From UBA6522 sp965221035 (GTDB lineage Bacteria > Pseudomonadota > Gammaproteobacteria > Steroidobacterales > Rariloculaceae): a DNA stretch of 64,000 nt. This document shows, piece after piece, positions 51,801 through 59,302 of this stretch. Positions within the stretch are counted from its first letter, which is position 1. Every line of letters starts with the position of its first letter. The notes under the pieces are model-generated. The model searched no databases, had not been told where the DNA came from, and saw nothing but the letters and a program-made list of their open reading frames with translations. Where the stretch lies: assembly GCA_965221035.1 (NCBI GenBank), contig OZ244860.1, positions 1,178,001 to 1,242,000 of the forward strand, written 5' to 3'. The translations under genes and the position numbers were made by a program.

Positions 51801-53632
51801 GCCAAGACCGGGTCCGTTCCCGCTGGCACGGTCACCGGCAGGATAATGTAACCATACTCCTTGCCCGGCGACTTGCGCATGGCGCGACCCACCGCTTGAA
51901 CGATGTCGACTTGCGAACTGCGCGAATTCATAAACAACACCGCGTCCAGCGCCGGAACATCGATACCTTCCGACAGGCAGCGGGCGTTTGTGAGGATACG
52001 ACACAGGCCGGACGAATCGCCCTTCAACCAGTCGATTCGCTTTTTGCGGTCCAGGGCGTGGTGTTGGCCATCGACATGTTGCACTTCGCAACGTAACGCC
52101 CCCGGCCTATCGCTCTCCGGCAGCAGGCCGACGGCATCCTCAACGATGCTGGGCCAGTGCATTTCCAATCGCTTGGAAGACAGGATCGTATTCGTGAACG
52201 CGATGGCCCGTTTTAGGCGGCGTCCCGAGCCGTGTTCGGGTGCGGTCCCGGATCGCCTAACGGCGTGGCCCTCCGGATCCTGAAGCGCCTCCCAGCAACC
52301 GACGATTTTCGCGCGATCACTAAGGGTGATCTCCTTTCCGTCCCGGGCCAAACCCGACTGCATTGCCTTGTCGACACGATCCTCGGAGAGCGCGAAAATC
52401 ACCACCTTGTAATCGGCCAGCAGATCGTTGCCGACTGCCCGCGAGAATGCCAGGCGATGAAACTCGGGGCCATAGATGGCTTTGTCGTCCATCGAGAACA
52501 CTTCCACATCGTGACGGGACGCCCTGGACCTGGCAGCCTGCGTATACAGCTTGGGCGTGGCCGTCATGTACAAGCGGCGCTGCGCCCGAATTCTTTGTCC
52601 GTCGTGCACCAGTACGAACGGCGAAGTCTTGTCGCCGGGCCTGTCAATGCCTGTGGTCCGGTGCGCCTCGTCGCAGAGAATGAGGTCGAAGCCAGGAGCA
52701 CCATCATTCTGCGCCTCTTCCACTATGCCAAGCGAATGATACGTGCTAAACGCCACTGTCATCGCATCCGAGCGGGCAACGCGAAGCGCCTTTGAAACGG
52801 ACACCGAGTCGGTGGTGACGGGGATCTCCAGTTCTTCGATGGGTGCGTCTTCGTCGTTGCGACCAGCTCTCGTGTCGGAGCAGATTCCGATGTAGGCATG
52901 CGGGACTTCGCGCTGCTCCGCCCACTCCCGCATCGATTGCTGCAACAGAGAAATCGACGGAACCAGATAGAGAACACTTCCGCCGACGCCCACCATGGAC
53001 TCGGCGATGCGCAAGGCAGTGAAAGTCTTGCCCGTCCCGCAGGCCATTACAAGCTTGCCTCTATCAGACTCCTCGAACTTGGCCTTGACGTCTTCGAAAG
53101 CCGCCAGCTGGTGGGGCCGCAAGCTGTACGGCTCATGACGCAAAGACAACGCCTCAGGCTCGTTGTGCACGAGATCGGGCCAATCGACGGGACGGCTTGC
53201 CAGATCGCCGAAACGAAGCACTTGGCACTCCGGTTTCAACCCGGTAATCGTCTTGCGGGCATTCGGACCCCACTCGTCGCCGGTGTCCACGAACAGGCGC
53301 CGGGTGAACGGGTCGCGGGCGGAGGCCGCGATGAAGTTTCGCAGGTGCGACATTTGCAGGCGAGTGCCCGGTTGGTAACACTTGCACTGGATCGCGCAGT
53401 ATCCGCCATCGCTTTCTTCAGCGACGAGATCGATGCCGGTGTCGGTCCCGCTGAATTCGGGTTGGCGCAGCGCCCAGTCGCGCCACAGCCAAACCTGCCG
53501 GAATCGATCCTGATAGAGGGGGTCCTTCTGCAAATACGCCTTCATCAGGCGTTCGAAGAGGCGACCCTTTTCGACCTCCGTGCTGGCGATAGACCGGATA
53601 TGATCCAGAACGGCTTGGAAGCCGTCGCTCAT
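48839..53632 (-). CDS. single-chain type ISP restriction-modification enzyme
   Basis: The 1597-aa protein has the LlaGI/LlaBIII order. An Mrr-like PD-(D/E)XK nuclease comes first (GTDTGIDLV with D68, then AIQCKCY with Q82 and K84). A superfamily 2 helicase follows (Walker A ACGTGKT 197-203; DEAH 321-324; motif VI QAVGRAMRKSPGK 579-591), then a helical coupler. The gamma-class adenine methyltransferase (DPFTGTG 889-895; NPPW 999-1002) precedes a ~590-residue target-recognition region. It would methylate one strand of a non-palindromic site and cut foreign DNA after translocation. All motifs look intact. Its GC appears lower than the flanks. The recognition sequence cannot be read. Confidence 0.93.
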   Translation of the reverse strand: MSDGFQAVLDHIRSIASTEVEKGRLFERLMKAYLQKDPLYQDRFRQVWLWRDWALRQPEFSGTDTGIDLVAEESDGGYCAIQCKCYQPGTRLQMSHLRNFIAASARDPFTRRLFVDTGDEWGPNARKTITGLKPECQVLRFGDLASRPVDWPDLVHNEPEALSLRHEPYSLRPHQLAAFEDVKAKFEESDRGKLVMACGTGKTFTALRIAESMVGVGGSVLYLVPSISLLQQSMREWAEQREVPHAYIGICSDTRAGRNDEDAPIEELEIPVTTDSVSVSKALRVARSDAMTVAFSTYHSLGIVEEAQNDGAPGFDLILCDEAHRTTGIDRPGDKTSPFVLVHDGQRIRAQRRLYMTATPKLYTQAARSRASRHDVEVFSMDDKAIYGPEFHRLAFSRAVGNDLLADYKVVIFALSEDRVDKAMQSGLARDGKEITLSDRAKIVGCWEALQDPEGHAVRRSGTAPEHGSGRRLKRAIAFTNTILSSKRLEMHWPSIVEDAVGLLPESDRPGALRCEVQHVDGQHHALDRKKRIDWLKGDSSGLCRILTNARCLSEGIDVPALDAVLFMNSRSSQVDIVQAVGRAMRKSPGKEYGYIILPVTVPAGTDPVLALDNNDRFAPVWDVLQALRSHDERFDAEINQIDLNQTPTQRIIFSGDGATWRDGDEESGLTISSVLPFPPLELPPGAIYAKIVERCGDRKYWETWAKDVADIFLRVTGRIENLLANPANGALHEWFDAFHQELRISINDSVSTDNAIEMMAQHILTRPVFEALFEHYDFAGSNPVAQALDALRNDFGEFGLEGETQDLESFYESVRMRARGLDNSQARQRVLMELYEKFFAKALKKEADRLGIVYTPVEVVDFVLASANYALRSEFGRGLSDAGVHVLDPFTGTGIFLVRLIQSALISDGDLVRKYRRELHANEIVLLAYYIAAIHIEEAFHGRRGADSSYEPFEGIVLTDTFNLHTERTAGFPKEWLPDNSERVERQQNTPIQVIVGNPPWSVGQRSSADSNPNVKYPEIEQRVAETYATRSKATLKNSLYDTYKMAIRWASDRIGERGILALVTNGSWIDGNVDTGVRACLAEEFSSVHIVNLRGNARTSGERRRSEGDNVFDQGSRAPVAITILAKNPDAAHEGCRILYRDIGDYLSREDKLAKVREWQSIAGIEDWEEITPDRHHDWVGQRDEAFQAFYPLGSKAAKAGSADGTIFKLYSRGLATSRDAYIYNFTREDCAENARRMVDDFLGALAVREQHPEQTVDDAVNRFSSHVRWDRELKNNLRRGRSVNYSRGNIWNTQYRPFVKQHCYVDYTLVNNKYQQDSIFPSPNAENRAICVSGVGSTKPFSVLVVDTMPDIQLMFNGQCFPRYRYVRRGQRDLLDDVAGMERIDNVSEAALKTYRVRYGDRAITRDAIFDYVYGMLHAPGYRERFANDLTKELPRIPFATDFRAFAAAGQELAALHLGYESGPEYPLQVTYTGDGEQRDEHYRIGKKKMRFVDGERSVLAINDLIRLENIPAEAHDYSVNGRTPIEWFIDRYRIVTDSRSGIVNDPNGWFENPRDLIASFRRIVHVSVETVKIVKGLPNPFEDSELDHPETNS

Positions 53633-53693
53633 CGTCCCGCGCTTCTCGTTGAAGTCATGCCCAGTTTACCTGTGCGACCGTTTACTGCCGCTC

Positions 53694-53722
53694 TGCATAC
53701 AGCACGCTGGCGAGCGTTGCAA
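53694..53722 (-). promoter_or_regulatory. candidate promoter of the type ISP gene
   Basis: On the minus strand TTGCAA (53722-53717) and TATGCA (53699-53694) are 17 bp apart. The transcript would begin about 55 nt before the ATG at 53632. It lies in the 149-bp gap after the DUF4143 gene, so the R-M operon can be expressed on its own. Confidence 0.5.
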
Positions 53723-53781
53723 CCGACAAGGCCCCGCGCGGGCACGTTCCTGACTCAACGCTTGTCACCGGGCTCGGCGGA

Positions 53782-54927
53782 TTACACTGGCGTTATCGGT
53801 TCCAGGGTTGAAATCTCCGCAACCGGCAACACAGTAACACTGGCGTCCAGCGAGTAACGCTCCGGCCCCGGATAGACGATCCACAAGTGCCGCAGCGGCA
53901 GGTCGCGCATCACCGCGCGGATGCCTCGCGTCATCCTGGGCGCGTCCTGGTACTTGAATTCCATTCCCCACAAGGTGCCGCGCGCCTGCCACACGAGGTC
54001 GAGTTCCGCGCCGGAATGGGTGCCCCAGAAATGCGGATGATTGATGCCGTGCAGGCGAATGGCCTGTTCAAGTGCGAAGCCTTCCCAAGAGGCGCCGAGC
54101 TTGGGGTGGGATTCCAGTTCGGCGGGCGTTGCGATGGTGTGCAGGGCGTGGAACAGGCCACTGTCCCGGATGTAGAGCTTGGGTGCCTTCACCAAGCGCT
54201 TGCCCACGTTCGCGTGCCACGGAGGAACGAGACGGATCATGAACGTGCCCGTCAAGATCTCCAGATAGCGGCGTATGGTGTGATCCGACACGCCGAAAGA
54301 CCGGCTCAGCTCCGAGAAATTCAGCGTCTGGCCGTGGTAGTGGCTGACCATCAGCCAGAACCGTCGTAGCGTTTCGGCGGCGATGGTGATCCCGAGGCCG
54401 GGTATGTCGCGTTCCAGGTGGCTGCGGATGAAGTCTTCCCGCCACAGAAACGAAGCCGTTTCATCCTCGGCAAGGTAGCTTCGCGGGAACCCGCCCCGCA
54501 ACCACAGGTTTCGCCAAGCGCCCGCACCTGCCTCGTCCAGCGAAAACGCGCCGAGGTCATGGTAGGCGACTCGACCGGCAAGACTCTCGGAAACGTCCCT
54601 GACCAGATCGGGTGAGGCGCTGCCGAGCAACAGGAAGCGGGTATCGACCTGCCGGTCGGCCAATACGCGGAGCAAGGGAAACAGTTCGGGCATGCGCTGC
54701 ACTTCGTCGATGACCACAGTACCCGTCAGGTGTTCCAGGGCGGTTTGCGGTTCCTCCAGTCGGGCAACGCTCCGGGGATCTTCAAGGTCGAAGTAATGCT
54801 CGGCGCCCAGTGAACGGGCCAAGGTGGTCTTGCCGCATTGCCTGGGACCCGCCAATACGGTGATGGGCGCACGGCGGAGGTTGGCCTTGATGGCCGCAAG
54901 CTCGCGGGGACGAGGCAGGTTACTCAT
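53782..54927 (-). CDS. DUF4143 AAA ATPase with winged helix
   Basis: The 381-aa protein has Walker A AGPRQCGKTT (GPRQCGKT 27-34) and Walker B VVIDEVQ (71-77), then a winged-helix region (SELSRSFGVSDHTIRRYLEIL). The DUF4143 C-terminus includes AELDLVW and, after nine residues, GMEFKY, a nuclease-like D...ExK pattern. Such ATPases are common in accessory DNA; their function is not established. A perfect 18-bp inverted repeat directly upstream suggests control by its own winged helix. It is on the same strand as the type ISP operon and 149 bp before it. Confidence 0.88.
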   Translation of the reverse strand: MSNLPRPRELAAIKANLRRAPITVLAGPRQCGKTTLARSLGAEHYFDLEDPRSVARLEEPQTALEHLTGTVVIDEVQRMPELFPLLRVLADRQVDTRFLLLGSASPDLVRDVSESLAGRVAYHDLGAFSLDEAGAGAWRNLWLRGGFPRSYLAEDETASFLWREDFIRSHLERDIPGLGITIAAETLRRFWLMVSHYHGQTLNFSELSRSFGVSDHTIRRYLEILTGTFMIRLVPPWHANVGKRLVKAPKLYIRDSGLFHALHTIATPAELESHPKLGASWEGFALEQAIRLHGINHPHFWGTHSGAELDLVWQARGTLWGMEFKYQDAPRMTRGIRAVMRDLPLRHLWIVYPGPERYSLDASVTVLPVAEISTLEPITPV

Positions 54928-54943
54928 TATCTCAACATAGCAC

Positions 54944-54990
54944 GCATAACACGAAAATTCGAAGTTCAGGTACGAATTTTCGTGTTATGC
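54944..54990. promoter_or_regulatory. perfect 18-bp inverted repeat upstream of the DUF4143 gene
   Basis: GCATAACACGAAAATTCG (54944-54961) and its exact reverse complement (54973-54990) are separated by 11 bp. The repeat begins 16 bp upstream of the ATG at 54927, over the expected promoter. The two halves are centred 29 bp apart, nearly three helical turns, so two dimers could bind the same face. Confidence 0.85.
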
Positions 54991-55075
54991 GGCCAAAATC
55001 AACGGTGGACTGTTCAACCCACTGATGACACCATGCGGAGCCGGGTCGCCCTCACGAGGCCACGGAGCGATTTTG

Positions 55076-57817
55076 ATGCCCTCCCACTCTTCGCCAACCA
55101 TACGCCGCGCGGACATCGTTTTCCCTGAGAAGGACCAGGCTCTGCGAAATGACGTTCACCGGCTCGGAGAACTGGTGGGCGACGTGGTCCGGGAACAGGG
55201 GGGCGAAGCGCTTTTCGACCTGGTCGAGTCGGCGCGGCGGTCATCCATCGCCCACCGGGAAGGCGATGCCGGGTCGTTGGAGCGACTCCAGCGATTGTTG
55301 GCGTCCCTGGACCCGGAGACCGCCACCGAATTCATTCGTGCCTATTCCACCTATTTCCAGGTGGTCAACGTGGCCGAAAAGGTCCACCGGATCCGTCGGC
55401 GCAGGGCCTACCTGAGGGACGCGGCGACTCCCCAGCCGCGCGGATTCGAGGACATCCTTGCGCGGCTCAAGGCCGGCGGAGCGAGCGCCGACACAATTTT
55501 GGAGGCCTTGGCGGGGATGTCGGTGGAACCGGTTTTCGCCGCGCATCCCATGGAAGTGACACGCCGGACGTTGCTGGCCCACCAGCAAAGCGTTGCCAGG
55601 CACCTGATCCGGATGCTCGATCCATACCTCACGCCCCAGGAGGAAAACGCGCTGATGGCCAGCATCCGCATGGATATAACCACCAGTTGGCAGACCGAGG
55701 AACACCCGCGGGAACGCGTGCGCGTGGGTGACGAGGCCGAGCACATCCTGTTCTTCCTGACGGACATCCTGTATCGCATCATCCCGCCGTTCTACGAGCA
55801 GCTGGAGGAAACGGTCAGGGACGCGTTCCCTTCCGTCGCGGAACCCCTGCGCCTGCCCACGGTTGTGAAGTTCGTTTCCTGGGCCGGGGGAGACATGGAC
55901 GCCAATCCGAACGTCACCGCCAAGACCATTCGCGAGACGCTCGCGCGGCAAAAGGCCCTGGTGCTGAATCTCTACCACCGGGAGTGCGGATCGCTGGCAA
56001 GGCGCCTCAGCCAGAGCGCGAGCCGGGTCGAGGTCTCCGCAGCGCTGCGGGACCGCAGCGAGTTTTACGTCGGACACTTTCCCCATGCGGCCCATGCCAT
56101 TCCCGCCCGGCACCGGGACATGCCCTACCGGGTCTTTCTGGCCTTGGTGGCGGCCCGGTTGCGCGCCACCCACGAGGAAAGCGCGTTCCCCTACGAATCC
56201 CCGGATGAATTCATCGAAGATATCGACATCGTCGCCGACAGCCTGCGCGACAACAAGGGGGCCAATTCCGGACTGTTCGCGGCCCGGCGGCTGCGCCGGA
56301 GGGTGGATACCTTCGGATTCCATATCGCCACGCTGGATATCCGCCAGAACGCGCTGGCGCACCGGCGCGTCATCCGCGAAGGCCTGCAGGAACCGGACTG
56401 GCTCGACGCTCCCACCGAGGAACGCACGGCGCGACTTCAGGCGGCTCTGGAACGGCGCGAGTCCCCCGTGGGCCGGCTGTCTTCCGACGCGCGGCGAACG
56501 CTGGCGGTATTCCAGACCATCGCCCACTGCCGCCGAAATTACGGCGACCGCTCCGTGGGACCCTATATCGTCAGCATGGCCCACGGCGCGGACGACATAC
56601 TCTCGGTGCTGTTGCTGGCACGCTGGGGAGACCTGGGCACCAAGGGATTGCCTGTGCCGCTGGATGTTGTGCCGCTGTTCGAGACCGTCGAGGATCTGGA
56701 GAGATCTTCGGCCATCCTGAAACGGGTGCTGGAGGATGAGAGCTATCGCCAACACCTGAGCCATCGCGGTTTCCGCCAGATGGTCATGGTGGGCTATTCC
56801 GACAGCAACAGGGACGGAGGTGTCGCCTCGGCGCGATGGACGTTGCAAAACGCCATGCGCGACCTGGTGGACACCGCCAGGCGCCTGGGCGTCGAGCTGA
56901 CACTCTTCCACGGACGCGGCAGCACGCTGACCCGGGGTGGCGGCCGCCTGGACGAAGCGCTGCTGGCAGCTCCCGCGGGCGCCGTCACGGGCCGGCTGCG
57001 CATCACGGAGCAAGGCGACATGATCAACGCGAAATACGGCCTGCGCGGCATCGCCATGCGCTCGCTGAAACGTAGCGTCGGATCATTGCTCTGGGCCACC
57101 GCCGGGAACCACCCGCCTGCCAGGTCGGAAGCCCGCTGGCGCACGATCATGGGAGAAATCGCGACGGCCAGCCGGCAGGCCTACAAGGAAGCGGTGTTCG
57201 ACCGTGACGAGTTCAACACCTATTTCAGGGCAGCCACTCCGATCGACGTGATCGAAAGGCTGGGCATGGCCTCCCTTCCAGGTGCGGAGCAAGACGTGAA
57301 TGGCACCAGCGAACCCCGGGCCAATCCATGGCTTTTTGCCTGGACGCAGAATCGGGCGTTCCTTCCGGGATGGTACGGTCTGGGAACGGGACTCGAACAG
57401 GCCGCCGGCAAGTACGGTATGGACGAGCTGCGCAGGATGTTCGCGGATCTCAACTTCTTCCGGGTTCTGATCACCGATGCGGAAGTCGTCATGGGCAAGG
57501 CGGACCTGACGGTTTCGGAGCGCTATTCACGGCTCGCCGGCCCATTGCATGAGACGTTCTTTCCCATGGTGCGCGACGAGTTCGACCGCTGTGCGGGTCT
57601 CGTGATGGAGCTCACCGATCAGGGCGAATTGCTGCAGCGCGCAACGACATTGCGCCGCGCGATACGGCTGCGCAACCCCTACACGGATCCCATGAGCCTG
57701 TTGCAGGTGGACCTGCTGAAGCGCTGGCGTCGGAGCGGCCGGCGGGACGATGCCGTGCTTCAGCCGCTGGTCGCCAGCATCTACGGTATCGCCCACGGAA
57801 TGCAGGCGACCGGTTAA
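55076..57817 (+). CDS. ppc: phosphoenolpyruvate carboxylase (divergent type)
   Basis: Ppc adds bicarbonate to phosphoenolpyruvate to refill oxaloacetate. From ATG 55076 (GGAG eight bases upstream) the product is 913 aa. Conserved parts are the histidine H157 in AAHPME, GYSDSNRDGG, FHGRGSTLTRGGGRLDEAL and RITEQGDMINAKYG. It differs from E. coli-type enzymes at signature sites: TAHPTE reads AAHPME and GGDRDGNP reads GGDMDANP (271-278). The C-terminus ends HGMQATG where xxNTG is usual. The essential histidines and arginines I can locate are kept, so activity is likely but regulation may differ. It lies just outside the defence island. Confidence 0.93.
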   Translation: MPSHSSPTIRRADIVFPEKDQALRNDVHRLGELVGDVVREQGGEALFDLVESARRSSIAHREGDAGSLERLQRLLASLDPETATEFIRAYSTYFQVVNVAEKVHRIRRRRAYLRDAATPQPRGFEDILARLKAGGASADTILEALAGMSVEPVFAAHPMEVTRRTLLAHQQSVARHLIRMLDPYLTPQEENALMASIRMDITTSWQTEEHPRERVRVGDEAEHILFFLTDILYRIIPPFYEQLEETVRDAFPSVAEPLRLPTVVKFVSWAGGDMDANPNVTAKTIRETLARQKALVLNLYHRECGSLARRLSQSASRVEVSAALRDRSEFYVGHFPHAAHAIPARHRDMPYRVFLALVAARLRATHEESAFPYESPDEFIEDIDIVADSLRDNKGANSGLFAARRLRRRVDTFGFHIATLDIRQNALAHRRVIREGLQEPDWLDAPTEERTARLQAALERRESPVGRLSSDARRTLAVFQTIAHCRRNYGDRSVGPYIVSMAHGADDILSVLLLARWGDLGTKGLPVPLDVVPLFETVEDLERSSAILKRVLEDESYRQHLSHRGFRQMVMVGYSDSNRDGGVASARWTLQNAMRDLVDTARRLGVELTLFHGRGSTLTRGGGRLDEALLAAPAGAVTGRLRITEQGDMINAKYGLRGIAMRSLKRSVGSLLWATAGNHPPARSEARWRTIMGEIATASRQAYKEAVFDRDEFNTYFRAATPIDVIERLGMASLPGAEQDVNGTSEPRANPWLFAWTQNRAFLPGWYGLGTGLEQAAGKYGMDELRRMFADLNFFRVLITDAEVVMGKADLTVSERYSRLAGPLHETFFPMVRDEFDRCAGLVMELTDQGELLQRATTLRRAIRLRNPYTDPMSLLQVDLLKRWRRSGRRDDAVLQPLVASIYGIAHGMQATG

Positions 57818-57821
57818 GGCC

Positions 57822-57915
57822 GGTCAGTCCCCCCGCGCGTCAGCTGCCGTCCCCCCGCGCGTCGACCGCCGTCCCCTCGCGCGTCGACCACCGTCCCCCT
57901 GCGCGTCGTCAGCCG
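57822..57915. repeat. 22-bp tandem array between ppc and ybbA-like gene
   Basis: Units of 22 bp at 57839-57860, 57861-57882 and 57883-57904, with partial units at each end, share CCGTCCCC, a CGCGC end and a GTCGAC/GTCAGC start. The period is twice 11 bp. The array fills the 113-bp gap between the convergent ppc and ATPase genes. No terminator T-run is present. Confidence 0.9.
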
Positions 57916-57930
57916 ATTCGCGGAGCTGCG

Positions 57931-58620
57931 CTACGCGGATGTCGTGCGTACGATTCGCCCGGCCGCCAGCTCGAATACGCGATCACACTTGCGGGCCGCG
58001 GCCAGATCGTGCGTCACCAGGACCAGGGTGGTGTCGGCCGCGGCATTGAGCTCAAACAGCAGGCTCAAGATCCGTTCGCCGGTCTTGTTGTCCAGGTTGC
58101 CGGTGGGTTCATCGGCGAACAACAGCGATGGCCCGGTGACAAAGGCCCGGGCGATGGCGACCCGCTGCTTTTCCCCGCCGGACAACTGCCTGGGGTAATG
58201 GCTCATGCGCCGGTCCAGCCCGACGCGGCCCAGCGCTTCCCTGGCGCGTGGCGCCTGGTCCGGCGCCCCGCCGAGTTCCAGCGGCAGCAGGACGTTCTCG
58301 AAGGCGGTAAGCGACGGCAGCAAGTGAAAGGACTGGAACACGAAACCCACCTGGCGGCTCCTCAGTCTGGCGCGACCGTCCTCGTCGAGGCCGGTGACTT
58401 CCACGCCATCCAGCCACACCTGCCCCGAGGTCGGCTCGTCCAGTCCCGCCAGAAGCGCCAGGAGCGTGGACTTTCCGGCGCCCGAGGGACCGACGACCGC
58501 GGCCGTCTCACCCCGGTTCACGGCCAGACTGGCGTCGTCGAGGATGGTCAACTCACCCTCGGGGCTGGTAACCTTTTTGGTCAAGGCCCGCGCCGCAAGC
58601 AGCGAGTTCAGTCCGATCAT
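57931..58620 (-). CDS. YbbA-like ABC transporter ATPase (orphan)
   Basis: This is an ATPase of the LolD/MacB-type (MacB_FtsX) exporter family, closest in pattern to E. coli YbbA. The 229-aa product has Walker A GPSGAGKS (44-51), Q-loop FVFQSFHLLPSL, signature LSGGEKQRVAIARAF and Walker B LLFADEPTGNLD. It is divergent from tesA, as ybbA is in E. coli. The expected permease (ybbP) is not downstream, because ppc is convergent there. ATG 58620 overlaps the tesA ATG by two bases. Confidence 0.9.
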   Translation of the reverse strand: MIGLNSLLAARALTKKVTSPEGELTILDDASLAVNRGETAAVVGPSGAGKSTLLALLAGLDEPTSGQVWLDGVEVTGLDEDGRARLRSRQVGFVFQSFHLLPSLTAFENVLLPLELGGAPDQAPRAREALGRVGLDRRMSHYPRQLSGGEKQRVAIARAFVTGPSLLFADEPTGNLDNKTGERILSLLFELNAAADTTLVLVTHDLAAARKCDRVFELAAGRIVRTTSA

Positions 58621-59254
58621 GTTGTCCAAAGTTTCCGCACCCCGTCGCGTCTCGTCCCTGCTCATCGCCTGCGTCGCCGCGTGGAGCCTCGCCCACGCGG
58701 CGGGCGACGGGCCGATTGTCGTCCTCGGCGATTCTCTGAGCAGTGGCTACGGACTGAGCCGGAACGACCAGTCATGGGTTGCCCTGCTCCAGCAGCGACT
58801 TCGGAGCGAAGGGTACGGATATGACGTGGTCAACGCCAGTATTTCGGGCGACACCACTTCAGGCGGAGTCGCCCGGCTGCCCGCATTGCTCGAGGCCCAT
58901 CGCCCGTCGATCGTCATACTCGAACTGGGCGGCAATGACGGCCTGCGGGGCCAGCCGGTGTCGCATATGCGCGGCAACCTGCGGCACATGATCGAAATGA
59001 CACTTCAAGCCGGCGCGACCCCGGTGCTCGCAGGCATGCAGATCCCGCCAAATTACGGTCCCGCCTACGCCGGGGAATTCGCTCGCGCGTACCACGAACT
59101 CGCCGCGCAATTCGATATTCCATTTGTGGAATTCCTTCTGGAGGATGTCGCCCTGAACGTCGAGCTGATGCAGCCGGACAGCATCCATCCCAACGCGGGC
59201 GGCAACGCGGTCATGCTGGACAACGTCTGGCCCGTGCTGGCGAGCCTGCTCTGA
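58619..59254 (+). CDS. tesA: periplasmic acyl-CoA thioesterase I / lysophospholipase (arylesterase)
   Basis: TesA is a GDSL-type hydrolase exported to the periplasm, acting on acyl thioesters and lysophospholipids. The 211-aa product has a signal peptide (SAPRRVSSLLIACVAAWSLAHA), the nucleophile S39 in GDSLSSGYG, block III GGNDGLRG and the Asp-His pair in PDSIHPN. ATG 58619 has no strong ribosome binding site and shares two bases with the divergent ATPase start. It sits 48 bp before fadD, suggesting joint lipid functions. Confidence 0.94.
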   Translation: MLSKVSAPRRVSSLLIACVAAWSLAHAAGDGPIVVLGDSLSSGYGLSRNDQSWVALLQQRLRSEGYGYDVVNASISGDTTSGGVARLPALLEAHRPSIVILELGGNDGLRGQPVSHMRGNLRHMIEMTLQAGATPVLAGMQIPPNYGPAYAGEFARAYHELAAQFDIPFVEFLLEDVALNVELMQPDSIHPNAGGNAVMLDNVWPVLASLL

Positions 59255-59302
59255 AGCGGGCGGAATATCGCGGACGCAGATCTTTCAAGGAGAACGGTAA
59301 CC

